A DNA stretch of 64,000 nucleotides, from the NCBI RefSeq assembly GCF_014650115.1, contig NZ_BMUI01000006.1, positions 124,001 to 188,000 on the forward strand, read 5' to 3'. Within the stretch, counting starts at the first letter, position 1; each line of letters starts with the position of its first letter. Position numbers and translations under genes: made by a program. The stretch is from Streptomyces olivaceoviridis (GTDB taxonomy: Bacteria; Actinomycetota; Actinomycetes; Streptomycetales; Streptomycetaceae). The notes beneath the pieces were generated by a model that had not been told where the DNA came from, searched no databases, and saw only the letters and a program-made list of their open reading frames with translations. Positions 7,733 to 16,086 of this stretch are shown in pieces.

Positions 7733-9154
7733 TTAACCGACCGCGCCCTCCATCTGCAGCTCGATCAGCCGGTTGAGCTCCAGCGCGTACTCCATGGGCA
7801 GTTCCTTGGCGATCGGCTCGACGAAGCCGCGCACGATCATCGCCATGGCCTCGTCCTCGGAGAGACCGCGGCTCATCAGGTAGAAGAGCTGGTCCTCGGA
7901 GACCTTGGAGACGGTGGCCTCGTGACCCATGGACACGTCGTCCTCGCGGACGTCGACGTACGGGTATGTGTCCGACCGGGAGATGGTGTCGACCAGCAGG
8001 GCGTCGCACAGCACGTTCGACTTCGACCCGGCGGCGCCCTCGCCGATCTCGATCAGACCGCGGTAGGACGTACGGCCGCCACCGCGCGCGACCGACTTCG
8101 AGACGATGTTGGACGACGTGTTCGGCGCCATGTGGACCATCTTGGCGCCCGCGTCCTGGTGCTGGCCCTCGCCCGCGAAGGCGATGGACAGGGTCTCGCC
8201 CTTGGCGTGCTCGCCCATCAGGTAGACGGCCGGGTACTTCATCGTCACCTTGGAGCCGATGTTGCCGTCGATCCACTCCATGGTCGCGCCCTCGTAGGCC
8301 ACGGCGCGCTTGGTGACCAGGTTGTAGACGTTGTTCGACCAGTTCTGGATGGTCGTGTAGCGGCAGCGGGCGTTCTTCTTGACGATGATCTCGACCACCG
8401 CGGAGTGCAGCGAGTCCGACTTGTAGATCGGCGCGGTGCAGCCCTCGACGTAGTGGACGTAGGCACCCTCGTCGACGATGATCAAGGTCCGCTCGAACTG
8501 GCCCATGTTCTCCGTGTTGATACGGAAGTAGGCCTGGAGCGGGATCTCGACGTGGACGCCCTTCGGCACGTAGATGAAGGAGCCGCCGGACCACACGGCG
8601 GTGTTCAGCGCGGCGAACTTGTTGTCGCCGGCCGGGATGACCGTGCCGAAGTACTCCTTGAAGAGCTCCGGGTGCTCCTTCAGCGCGGTGTCGGTGTCGA
8701 GGAAGATGACGCCCTGCTCCTCCAGGTCCTCGCGGATCTGGTGGTAGACGACCTCCGACTCGTACTGGGCGGCGACACCGGCGACGAGGCGCTGCTTCTC
8801 GGCCTCCGGGATGCCCAGCTTGTCGTAGGTGTTCTTGATGTCCTCGGGCAGGTCCTCCCAGGACTCCGCCTGCTTCTCCGTGGAGCGCACGAAGTACTTG
8901 ATGTTGTCGAAGTCGATGCCCGAGAGGTCGGAGCCCCAGTTCGGCATCGGCTTCTTCTCGAAGAGCTTCAGGCCCTTCAGGCGCAGCTTCGTCATCCACT
9001 CCGGCTCGGACTTCTTGCCCGAGATGTCGCGGACGACGTCCTCGTTGAGGCCGCGCCTGGCGGAGGCACCGGCCACGTCGGAGTCGGCCCAGCCGTATTC
9101 GTACTTGCCCAGGCCCTCCAGCTCAGGGTGGGCAGTCTCCGTGGGGAGAGTCAT
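7733..9154 (-). CDS. sufB: SufB, SUF scaffold subunit
   Basis: A 473-residue scaffold core on which the nascent Fe-S cluster is built. Landmarks are [49 protein letters not shown] and [12 protein letters not shown], where Cys383 corresponds to the essential cluster-region Cys of E. coli SufB. No intein interrupts it, unlike some mycobacterial SufB. It is the first structural gene after sufR and overlaps it by 4 nt, so scaffold synthesis is coupled to the repressor. Confidence 0.96.
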   Translation of the reverse strand: MTLPTETAHPELEGLGKYEYGWADSDVAGASARRGLNEDVVRDISGKKSEPEWMTKLRLKGLKLFEKKPMPNWGSDLSGIDFDNIKYFVRSTEKQAESWEDLPEDIKNTYDKLGIPEAEKQRLVAGVAAQYESEVVYHQIREDLEEQGVIFLDTDTALKEHPELFKEYFGTVIPAGDNKFAALNTAVWSGGSFIYVPKGVHVEIPLQAYFRINTENMGQFERTLIIVDEGAYVHYVEGCTAPIYKSDSLHSAVVEIIVKKNARCRYTTIQNWSNNVYNLVTKRAVAYEGATMEWIDGNIGSKVTMKYPAVYLMGEHAKGETLSIAFAGEGQHQDAGAKMVHMAPNTSSNIVSKSVARGGGRTSYRGLIEIGEGAAGSKSNVLCDALLVDTISRSDTYPYVDVREDDVSMGHEATVSKVSEDQLFYLMSRGLSEDEAMAMIVRGFVEPIAKELPMEYALELNRLIELQMEGAVG

Positions 9155-9885
9155 GCGGGGTTCCTCCCGGCCGTGCTTGCAGGTGCGTCAGTGGAAATCT
9201 TGGGGATGAACGTCGTGCAGACGCCGTCGCCGTGCGCGATGGTCGCCAGTCGTTGGACGTGGGTACCCAGCAGCTCGGCGAAGATCTCGGTCTCCGCCTC
9301 GCACAGCTGCGGGAACTGTTCCGCGGCGTGGGCGACCGGGCAGTGGTGCTGGCAGAGCTGCTCGCCGACCGGTGCGCTGCGCGCCGTAGCAGCGTACCCG
9401 TCGGCGCTCAGGGCCTTGGCCAGCGCTTCGGCGCGTTTTTCGGGGGTCACGGACTCGACCGCCTCGCGGTACGCGCCCGCCTGGGCGGCGATCCGGGCGC
9501 GGGCGAAGGCGGCGACCGCCTCGGGGCCGCCCCCCTGCTCGGCGATCCAGCGCAGCGCGTCCACGGCGAGCTTGTCGTACGACTGGTCGAAGGCGTCCCG
9601 GCCGCAGTCGGTGAGCGCGAAGACCTTCGCGGGGCGCCCGCGCGTGCGCGTGCCGTACACCCGCTGCTCGCGGGCCTCGACGACGTCGTCGGCGACCAGC
9701 GCGTCCAGGTGGCGCCGGACGGCCGCCTGGGTCAGTCCCAGCCGGCCTGCGAGTTCGGCGACGGTCGACGGCCCGTGGTCCAGGATGGAGCGCGCGACCC
9801 GGTTGCGCGTCGAGCGCTCACCGGTCGCTAGCTCCTCCTGAGGGGCCCCCGTGGGGGTTTCCCGAGCCTCGCCGACGTTTTTCAC
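9151..9885 (-). CDS. sufR: SufR, Fe-S-sensing repressor of the suf operon
   Basis: A winged-helix regulator of 244 residues from the GTG at 9885. The HTH is at about 25-75 ([36 protein letters not shown]). The C-terminal half has cysteines for a 4Fe-4S cluster: Cys178 and Cys182 (CQHHCP), Cys195 (FPQLCEAE) and Cys223. In known systems the cluster-loaded form represses suf and apo-SufR lets the operon rise under iron or oxidative stress. The open frame extends to a TTG at 9921, but that stretch contains the predicted promoter and operator, so GTG 9885 (leaderless) is preferred. Confidence 0.9.
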   Translation of the reverse strand: MKNVGEARETPTGAPQEELATGERSTRNRVARSILDHGPSTVAELAGRLGLTQAAVRRHLDALVADDVVEAREQRVYGTRTRGRPAKVFALTDCGRDAFDQSYDKLAVDALRWIAEQGGGPEAVAAFARARIAAQAGAYREAVESVTPEKRAEALAKALSADGYAATARSAPVGEQLCQHHCPVAHAAEQFPQLCEAETEIFAELLGTHVQRLATIAHGDGVCTTFIPKISTDAPASTAGRNPA

Positions 9886-9921
9886 AACGCCATTGTTGCG
9901 TAATTCCGCGGAGCCTGACAA
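9885..9921 (-). promoter_or_regulatory. sufR promoter with candidate SufR operator
   Basis: Read on the minus strand: -35 TTGTCA (9916-9921), 18-bp spacer, -10 AACAAT (9892-9897), then six bases to the GTG at 9885, so the transcript probably begins at or next to the start codon. The inverted repeat CAAC-N6-GTTG (9885-9898) covers the -10 and the start site, well placed for repression by SufR. Factor assignment is inferred. Confidence 0.6.
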
Positions 9922-9957
9922 GCGGCGTCCGGATCACCCGACGGTGCCCTGCGTCAC

Positions 9958-9971
9958 TTAGGCATACCTAA
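9958..9971. promoter_or_regulatory. iron-box-like palindrome (possible DmdR/IdeR site)
   Basis: Perfect palindrome TTAGG-CATA-CCTAA, 37 bp beyond the sufR -35. It resembles half of the 19-bp actinobacterial iron box (TTAGGTTAGGCT...), matching about 12 of 19 positions when aligned by eye. It could let the DtxR-family iron regulator act on sufR or on the divergent gene at 10069. Confidence 0.35.
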
Positions 9972-10068
9972 TCTGACCTGCGGAAACGATCATCCGGTCG
10001 ATCGCCCCGGCCGCCGGCGGGGACAATTCGGTGGCGCCCCGCGCGCCCGTCCGGGAGACTCCCGGACC

Positions 10069-10883
10069 ATGCCCACACCCGCTCCGACCGGCCCTCTTGT
10101 CACCCGGGACGACATCGCCGCACAGCTGGGACTGCTCGGCGTCGAGACGGTGAGACCCTTCTGGCGCACTCCTCGCTCAGCTCCCTCGGCTGGGTCAACG
10201 GAGGCGCGGTCGCGGTCGTCCAAGGGCTCCTGGACGCGCTCGGCCCTTCGGGCACGCTCGTCGTCCCCACCCAGACGGGCGGCCACTCCGATCCGGCCGT
10301 CTGGGCGAACCCTCCCGTTCCCGAGGAGTGGTGGGACCGCATCCGCGCCACCATGCCGCCGTACGACCCCCTGATCACCCCCTCCCTCGGGGTCGGCGTC
10401 GTCCCGGAGACCGTGCGCACCTGGCCGGGCGCCCGCCGCAGCGCCCACCCGCAGACCTCCTTCGCCGCCGTCGGCCCCCGCGCGCGGGAGATCACCGACG
10501 GCCACGCCCCCGACTGCCGGCTCGGCGAGCACAGCCCCCTCGCCCGGCTGGAGGGGCTGGGCGCCCGGGTGCTGCTGCTGGGCGCGGGCTACGACTCCTG
10601 CACCGCCTTCCACCTCGCCGAGTACCGGATATCCGCGCCCCGCGTGCGGGTCGGCCGGCCCGCTCCCGGCGGCGGCTGGGAGACGGTGACCGAGGTCTCG
10701 ATCACCTCCGACCGGTTCGACGAGCTGGGGCACGACTTCGAGCGGGACCGGCCGGTCGTCCGGGGAAGGGTGGGTGCGGCGGACGTCCGGCTGTTCCCGG
10801 TGGCGGACGCCGTGGCCTACGCCGAACGGTGGCTGCCGCTGCACCGGCCCCGTGCGGAGGACTTCGGCCACCCCCGCGCCTGA
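10069..10883 (+). pseudogene. AAC(3)-family N-acetyltransferase, frameshifted
   Basis: Related to aminoglycoside 3-N-acetyltransferases, which acetylate with acetyl-CoA. The first 27 codons (LVTRDDIAAQLGLLGVET) lie in one frame. The rest lies in another: ETLLAHSSLSSLGWVNGG, GTLVVPTQTGGHSDP, then from 10353 PPYDPLITPSLGVG, RRSAHPQTSFAAVGP and GEHSPLARL, ending at 10883. The junction ACG-GT-GAG at 10147-10154 lacks one base. ACG-GGT-GAG would restore a 271-residue protein of normal family length. It is either a recent loss or a sequencing error. The ribosome-binding GGGAG at 10053-10057 lies inside a 7+1+7 palindrome (10051-10065). It is divergent from sufR. Confidence 0.75.
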
Positions 10884-10914
10884 GCACCGGACGGCGTACC
10901 TAGACTCTGGACCC

Positions 10915-11838
10915 ATGCGAAGTGAGCCGGTGGTCCAGGTCCAGGCCTTGGTGAAGCGGTACGGCACGAAGACCGCGGTGGACGGCCTCGACCTGGTGGC
11001 CCAGCCGGGCGTGACCGCCGTACTCGGCCCCAACGGGGCGGGGAAGACGACCACGGTCGAGACCTGCGAGGGCTACCGGAAACCGGATTCCGGCACGGTG
11101 CGCGTCCTGGGCCTCGACCCGGTACGGCAGTCCGCCGAGCTGCGTCCCCGCGTCGGCGTGATGCTCCAGTCCGGAGGCGTGTACTCCGGTGCCCGGGCGG
11201 AGGAGATGCTGCGCCACATGGCGAAGCTGCACGCCCACCCGCTGGACGTCGACGCCCTCGTCGAACGCCTCGGCCTGGGCTCCTGCGGCCGGACCGGCTA
11301 CCGCCGGCTCTCCGGCGGCCAGCAGCAGCGGCTCGCGCTCGCCATGGCCGTCGTGGGCCGCCCGGAGCTGGTGTTCCTGGACGAGCCCACCGCCGGCCTC
11401 GACCCACAGGCCCGCCGGGCCACCTGGGACCTGGTGAGGGACCTGCGCGCCGACGGCGTCTCGGTGATCCTCACCACGCACCACATGGACGAGGCCGAGC
11501 AGCTCGCCGACGACGTCGCGATCATCGACGGCGGCCGGGTCATCGCCCAGGGCTCCCCGGAGGAGCTGTGCAAGGGCGGCGCCGAGAACACCCTGCGCTT
11601 CACCGGCCGGCCCGGCCTCGACGTCGGCTCCCTGCTCAAGGCGCTGCCGGCCGACTGCACGGCCGCCGAGCTGACCCCGGGCTCCTACCGGGTCGTCGGC
11701 AAGGTCGACCCCCAGCTGCTGGCCACGGTGACGTCCTGGTGCGCCCAGCACGGGGTGATGCCCGACCGGATCTCGGTGGAGCGGCACACGCTGGAGGACG
11801 TCTTTCTTGAGCTGACCGGCAAGGAGCTGCGCTCATGA
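10915..11838 (+). CDS. ABC exporter ATP-binding protein (ABC-2 type)
   Basis: A 307-residue ATPase of the DrrA/CcmA-like group that powers an ABC-2 exporter. Walker A is GPNGAGKTT (38-46), the signature LSGGQQQR (132-139), Walker B LVFLDE (152-157), D-loop GLDP and switch His190. About 90 C-terminal residues beyond the nucleotide-binding domain (from about 215) are typical of drug and antibiotic exporters. The ATG at 10915 lies eight bases after TAGACT (10901-10906), a possible -10, so the mRNA may be leaderless. It overlaps the permease by 4 nt. The substrate is unknown. Confidence 0.88.
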   Translation: MRSEPVVQVQALVKRYGTKTAVDGLDLVAQPGVTAVLGPNGAGKTTTVETCEGYRKPDSGTVRVLGLDPVRQSAELRPRVGVMLQSGGVYSGARAEEMLRHMAKLHAHPLDVDALVERLGLGSCGRTGYRRLSGGQQQRLALAMAVVGRPELVFLDEPTAGLDPQARRATWDLVRDLRADGVSVILTTHHMDEAEQLADDVAIIDGGRVIAQGSPEELCKGGAENTLRFTGRPGLDVGSLLKALPADCTAAELTPGSYRVVGKVDPQLLATVTSWCAQHGVMPDRISVERHTLEDVFLELTGKELRS

Positions 11839-12605
11839 CCACGGCGGGTACGTACACCCCGAAGCCCGGAGCCGCACCGCTCCCCCGCATGATCGCGGCG
11901 CAGGCGGCGCTGGAGACGAGGATGCTGCTGCGCAACGGCGAGCAGCTGCTGCTGACGGTGGTCATCCCGACCCTGCTGCTGGTGCTCTTCAGCTCGGTCG
12001 ACATCGTGGACACCGGCAGGGGCGAGGCCGTCGACTTCCTCGCCCCCGGCGTCCTGGCCCTGGCCGTGATGTCGACGGCGTTCACCGGCCAGGCCATCGC
12101 CACCGGCTTCGAGCGCCGCTACGGCGTCCTGAAGCGGCTCGCCTCCTCGCCGCTGCCCCGCTGGGCCCTGATGACCGCGAAGACGGCGTCCGTGCTGGTC
12201 ACGGAGGTCCTCCAGGTCGTCCTGCTGACCGTCATCGCCTTCGCGCTGGGCTGGTCCCCGCACGGCGACCCTGCCGCCGTCCTGCTGCTGCTCGTCGTCG
12301 GCACCGCCGCCTTCTCCGGGCTCGGCCTGCTGATGGCGGGCACGCTGAAGGCGGAGGCGACGCTGGCCGCCGCCAACCTGGTCTTCCTGCTGCTGCTCGT
12401 CGGCGGCGGGGTCATCGTGCCGCTGGAGAAGTTCGGCTCGACGGGTGAACAGGTCCTCGGTCTGCTGCCGATCTCCGCCCTGTCGGACGGCCTGCGGGAC
12501 GTGCTCCAGCACGGCGCCGGCATGCCCTGGGGCGACCTGGGGATTCTCGCCGTCTGGGCGGTGGCCGGCCTCGCCGCGGCCGGGAAGTTCTTCCGCTGGG
12601 AGTGA
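11835..12605 (+). CDS. ABC-2 type permease
   Basis: A 256-residue integral membrane partner of the ATPase just upstream. Six hydrophobic segments lie at about 38-55, 69-90, 118-137, 146-168, 175-196 and 230-250. The stretch FERRYGVLKRLASSPLPRW between helices 2 and 3 is the usual ABC-2 coupling region. The ATGA overlap with the ATPase shows a two-gene operon. Heme A synthase begins right after it, and could be read through or be transcribed separately. A role in heme or cytochrome assembly is possible from position but unproven. Confidence 0.85.
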   Translation: MTTAGTYTPKPGAAPLPRMIAAQAALETRMLLRNGEQLLLTVVIPTLLLVLFSSVDIVDTGRGEAVDFLAPGVLALAVMSTAFTGQAIATGFERRYGVLKRLASSPLPRWALMTAKTASVLVTEVLQVVLLTVIAFALGWSPHGDPAAVLLLLVVGTAAFSGLGLLMAGTLKAEATLAAANLVFLLLLVGGGVIVPLEKFGSTGEQVLGLLPISALSDGLRDVLQHGAGMPWGDLGILAVWAVAGLAAAGKFFRWE

Positions 12606-12664
12606 CCCATGCCGCACGCGTCGGGGCGGACCCTCGTGAACGCGTGCACAAGCGGCGGCCTACG

Positions 12665-13675
12665 ATGGTGCGCGTGCCAAAGCTGAACCGCGCCGACGTC
12701 GAAGCCGCCCTGCGCAACCCGCTCGCCTTCATCGCCGACCGCTGGACCCCGGACCCCCGGACCGTCCGGCGGGCGGCGCTCGCCGCGCTCGTGATGTCGG
12801 TGGTGATCGTCGTGACCGGCGGCGCCGTCCGCCTGACCGGCTCGGGCCTCGGCTGCCCGACCTGGCCCACCTGCACCGACGACTCCCTGACCACCACCCG
12901 GGCCATGGGCTTCCACGGGGTCATCGAGTTCGGCAACCGCATGCTGACGTACGTGCTGTGCGCGGCCGTCGGCTGGGCGATCATCGCCGCCCGGGCCCAG
13001 AAGCCGTGGCGGCGCGGCCTGACCCGGCTGGGCTGGGCCCAGTTCTGGGTGGTCATGGGCAATGCCGTGCTCGGCGGCATCGTCGTCCTGGTCGGCCTCA
13101 ACCCGTACACCGTCGCCGCGCACTTCCTGCTCTCCACCGCCCTGATCGCCATCGCCACGGTGATGTGGGAGCGCGCGCGGGAGGGCGACGGGGCGCCGCG
13201 TCCGCTGGTCGGCCAGGCGGTGCGGCAGCTCGTGTGGTTCCTGGTACTGGCGTCCGTGCTGCTCATCGCGGTCGGCACGGTGGTGACCGGGGCCGGGCCG
13301 CACGCCGGCGACTCCAGCGAGGTCGCCCGCATCCCGATCGACTGGGAGACGGTCGCCAAACTGCACGCGGTGCTCGCGTGGATCGTGGTGACGCTGACGT
13401 TCGCCCTGTGGTTCGTCCTGAAGGCGGTCGACGCGCCGAAGGGCCCCCTGGCCCGGACCCGCGAGCTGTTCGTCGTGCTGCTGGCCCAGGGCGTGATCGG
13501 TTACGTGCAGTACTTCACGCACCTGCCCGAGGTCCTCGTCGCCCTGCACATGCTCGGCTCGTGCCTGATCTGGATCGCCACCCTGCGCGTCCTGCTGTCG
13601 CTGCGCGAGCGCCCGGAGGCCGCCCTGGACCTGCCGGGCCCGGCGGCCGAGGTGCCGGTCGGCACCCGCGCCTGA
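12665..13675 (+). CDS. ctaA: heme A synthase (CtaA/COX15 family)
   Basis: An integral membrane enzyme that oxidises the C8 methyl of heme O to the formyl of heme A for aa3 cytochrome oxidase. From the ATG at 12665 it has 336 residues and eight predicted helices. The four heme-ligand histidines are His84 (GFHGVIEFGNR), His153 (AAHFLLS), His234 (KLHAVLAW) and His295 (ALHMLGS). The extracytoplasmic pair Cys64/Cys70 in GCPTWPTC is present. The frame extends back to a GTG at 12602 that overlaps the permease stop; GTG 12674 is a third option. ctaB lies 2.4 kb away on the other strand. Confidence 0.9.
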   Translation: MVRVPKLNRADVEAALRNPLAFIADRWTPDPRTVRRAALAALVMSVVIVVTGGAVRLTGSGLGCPTWPTCTDDSLTTTRAMGFHGVIEFGNRMLTYVLCAAVGWAIIAARAQKPWRRGLTRLGWAQFWVVMGNAVLGGIVVLVGLNPYTVAAHFLLSTALIAIATVMWERAREGDGAPRPLVGQAVRQLVWFLVLASVLLIAVGTVVTGAGPHAGDSSEVARIPIDWETVAKLHAVLAWIVVTLTFALWFVLKAVDAPKGPLARTRELFVVLLAQGVIGYVQYFTHLPEVLVALHMLGSCLIWIATLRVLLSLRERPEAALDLPGPAAEVPVGTRA

Positions 13676-13676
13676 G

Positions 13677-14420
13677 TCATCCGTACGTGGTGACGAGGGC
13701 GTCGATCGCCGGCCCCAGATAGGCGCGGGTCAGCCCGGCCCGGCGGGTGGGCCAGTCGGCCGGGGCCGGGGCGGGGGCCGGGACGGCGTAGCGGCGGCGG
13801 ATGACATCCTCGACGACCTCCGCCGGAGCGCCCAGCGCCGCGAGCTCCGCCAGGGCCTCCCGCTTGGAGATCAGCCGGCCCTCGCGCAGGGTCACGGTCG
13901 CCCGGGCGAAGGTCAGCAGGCCCAGGTCGACCCAGATGTCCTGCCGCCACAGCCGGGCCTTGTCCACCGCCGGCCGCCAGTAGTCGCGCTGGTCGCGTAC
14001 GACGAAGTCGGCCAGCTGCCCGTCCGGCACCGGCGGGAGCAGCGCCGCCGGGGCCTCGCCGTACAGCACGCGTCCGAAGGCGTGCAGCTCGCGCCGGGTG
14101 ACGGGGGTGACCGGGCGGCGCGTCACCCGTTCGTGTGCCCAGGTGAGGTGCGAGCGGTCCGCGTCGTGCAGGGTGGCCGGTGTGAGGTAGCTGCAATGGA
14201 GCTTCGCCGCGAGGGGTTCCCCGCGCCGCCCGCGGTGCAGGGCCACGAGCCGTCGTACGGTCCCCAGGGTCAGCGGGCCCGGCAGGACGGCGATCAGGTC
14301 GAGGTCGCTGCGGCCCTCCTGGTAGTCGCCGCCGGCCAGTGAGCCGTGCGCCCAGACGGCGCGGGGCCGCAGGGGCAGCAGGGCGTGCAGGAACCCGTCG
14401 AGCAGGGACGCGGTCGTCAT
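13677..14420 (-). CDS. nucleotidyltransferase-domain protein (ANT/DUF4111-like)
   Basis: A 247-residue protein with the polymerase-beta-type nucleotidyltransferase signature: HGSLAGGDYQEGRSDLDLI at 25-43, with Ser27 and the metal-binding Asp39 and Asp41. The helical C-terminal half (about 140-240) resembles aminoglycoside adenylyltransferases, in which it holds the acceptor. True resistance function cannot be claimed; most chromosomal members have unknown acceptors. It converges on ctaA with a single base between stops and lies 18 bases downstream of the amidohydrolase gene, so the latter two are probably co-transcribed. Confidence 0.75.
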   Translation of the reverse strand: MTTASLLDGFLHALLPLRPRAVWAHGSLAGGDYQEGRSDLDLIAVLPGPLTLGTVRRLVALHRGRRGEPLAAKLHCSYLTPATLHDADRSHLTWAHERVTRRPVTPVTRRELHAFGRVLYGEAPAALLPPVPDGQLADFVVRDQRDYWRPAVDKARLWRQDIWVDLGLLTFARATVTLREGRLISKREALAELAALGAPAEVVEDVIRRRYAVPAPAPAPADWPTRRAGLTRAYLGPAIDALVTTYG

Positions 14421-14438
14421 CCGCTCAGTCTGGACGGC

Positions 14439-15545
14439 TCACCCCAGTCCGTACACCCGTCGCGCGTTGCCCGCCGCGATCATCTTCGCCACCCGCCGGG
14501 CGTCCTCCGGGGACCAGGCGCCTTCGGCGACCCAGTTGCCGAGCACGCGGCCCAGCGCCTCCCGGAAGAGGCGGGCGCCGACGACGTGCAGTTCCGGCAG
14601 GCCCCGCGCGCCGGTGGAGAAGAGGATCTTGCCGAAGGGGGCCAGTTCCAGGATCTCGGCGAGGACCGTGGCCGCCCGGGCGCCGGTGCGGACCAGCGCG
14701 GCGCCGGAGTCGGCGTAGACGTGCGGGAAGACACCGGCCAGGTGGGCGGCGTGGCGGTGGTACGGATAGCCGTGCAGCAGGATCAGGTCGGTGCCGAGGC
14801 CGGCGGTGGCCCGGACGAAGTCGGTGAGCAGCACCGGGTCCGTGCGGTCGATGCGGGAGCCGGGCTCGCCGAGGCCCGCGTGCAGTTGCAGGGGCAGGCC
14901 CGAGGCGACGGCGATCCACAGCAGGTGCCGGAGCAGGACGGGGTCGGTGAGCGCCCCGCCGACGCGCCGTCCGGCCAGCCAGCGGCCCGCCGCGCCCCGC
15001 ACCTCCCCCGGTCCCGGCGGCTCGGGCGCGAGGGCCAGGCCGTGTCTGAGGCCCGCGACGGAGGCGAAGGCGACGGCGGTGGCCGCGGCTCCGTGCACCG
15101 ACTCGGCGAGGTTGGCGAGGAAGCACTCGACGGTGCCGGAGGTGTCGGCGACCTGCTCCGCGAGCGGTTCGAGCCGGATGATCTCGCGGGCCTGGGCCGC
15201 CGCCGCGGAGGCCAGTTCGGCGGGGCCGGTGAGGTCGCCGGGCAGCCCCGTGTCGACCAGGTACGTCGTGATGCCGCTGCCGCGCAGCAGTCTGCGGCCC
15301 GACTCCAGGACGCCCAGTTCGCGGCGCCGGGCCAGGTAGCGGGCGGGCGGGCAGTGCGGTTCGAGGCCGAGCAGGGGCGGGCACCAGCGCCGTACGGCGA
15401 AGCCGGTCTGCGTGTCGAAGAGGGTGGTGCCCGGGGCCGGGGGTCCCTCGGTGCGGGACAGCTGGGCCTCGAAGGTGCCGAGGCCCAGTTCCGTCCGCAG
15501 TACGCCGTGGCAGTACTGGTCCACGAGGGACGGCGTTTCGATCAT
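14439..15545 (-). CDS. amidohydrolase-family protein (FluG N-domain-like), metal site degenerate
   Basis: A 368-residue TIM-barrel protein. LQLHAGLGEP, LLHGYPYHRHAAHLAGVFPHVYAD and GLPELHVVGARLFREALG match the amidohydrolase domain seen in FluG and related gamma-glutamyl hydrolases. The usual N-terminal metal pair H-x-H reads D-Q-Y-C-H-G, so its first His is Tyr, and the late Asp (commonly in GSDGHG or GTD) reads FSTGARG. These changes suggest a different chemistry or none. The ATG at 15545 has GGGGAG six bases upstream. It lies upstream of the nucleotidyltransferase gene. The substrate is unknown. Confidence 0.7.
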   Translation of the reverse strand: MIETPSLVDQYCHGVLRTELGLGTFEAQLSRTEGPPAPGTTLFDTQTGFAVRRWCPPLLGLEPHCPPARYLARRRELGVLESGRRLLRGSGITTYLVDTGLPGDLTGPAELASAAAAQAREIIRLEPLAEQVADTSGTVECFLANLAESVHGAAATAVAFASVAGLRHGLALAPEPPGPGEVRGAAGRWLAGRRVGGALTDPVLLRHLLWIAVASGLPLQLHAGLGEPGSRIDRTDPVLLTDFVRATAGLGTDLILLHGYPYHRHAAHLAGVFPHVYADSGAALVRTGARAATVLAEILELAPFGKILFSTGARGLPELHVVGARLFREALGRVLGNWVAEGAWSPEDARRVAKMIAAGNARRVYGLG

Positions 15546-15683
15546 TCCGGCTCCCCGTGGGACGTGGGCGCGCTGTGCTGCCTCACACGTCCTAACGGGT
15601 GATCCGGGGTTCAGGTGGCGGCAGCCGACCCGCAGGAACGCGGCGCCGCGTCTGTGTGCGGCTCCGCCACGGGCGCCACCGGC

Positions 15684-15701
15684 GCTAGCTGTACAGCTAG
15701 C
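15684..15701. repeat. 18-bp perfect palindrome over a stop codon
   Basis: GCTAGCTGT-ACAGCTAGC is fully self-complementary and includes the TAG stop of the 106-residue hypothetical gene (15697-15699 on the minus strand). Flanking GGC/GCC can extend it with one bulge. It may be a terminator stem or a protein-binding site. Confidence 0.45.
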
Positions 15702-16017
15702 CGCCGATCTGGATACCGGCCATCCGCTTCCACTCGTACGGGCCCGTCCGCACCTTCGCGGCGAACTCGCCGTCGAAGGACTCGTGGACCGTGATGCCCG
15801 CCTTCTCGACGGCCTTCTCGGCGATCTCGTACGTGGGAGCCACCAGGTCGCCCCAGCCGCCGTCCTCGCCGACGAGGACGATGCGGGCGCCGCGTTCACC
15901 GATGTGGGCCACCTGGCCCTCGGCGCCGCCGTGGGCCTTGGAGAAGGCGCTGATCTCCCGGGCGAGCCTGGCCACCTTGCGCTCGGCCCTCGCGTCAACC
16001 TGCTGCGTGTCTGCCAT
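15697..16017 (-). CDS. conserved actinobacterial hypothetical protein (106 aa)
   Basis: A small soluble protein without a recognised domain. The N-terminal half is charged and helical (DARAERKVARLAREISAFSKAHGG). The C-terminal half mixes strands with acidic residues (RIVLVGEDGGWGDLV, GITVHESFDGEFAAKV, YEWKRMAGIQIGG). No signal peptide or membrane segment is visible. It is transcribed toward the amidohydrolase gene, with the palindrome at 15684-15701 over its stop codon. Codon use is like that of its neighbours, and the position between heme genes seems conserved in Streptomyces (recollection). No function is offered. Confidence 0.75.
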   Translation of the reverse strand: MADTQQVDARAERKVARLAREISAFSKAHGGAEGQVAHIGERGARIVLVGEDGGWGDLVAPTYEIAEKAVEKAGITVHESFDGEFAAKVRTGPYEWKRMAGIQIGG

Positions 16018-16086
16018 GACCAGGATGCTACCGACGGGTAGGTCAGCTGGCGAGGTCAGGGCTCTGTGACCTGCGCCCGCCGTGTC

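Noticed and set aside
12602..12664. N-terminal extension of CtaA from GTG 12602
   Set aside because: The added 21 residues are charged and unlike the family; ATG 12665 or GTG 12674 fits better, although overlap with the permease stop keeps it possible.
13677..14420. Acquired aminoglycoside-resistance gene
   Set aside because: The nucleotidyltransferase fold is clear, but codon use matches neighbours and there is no mobile element; acceptor unknown.
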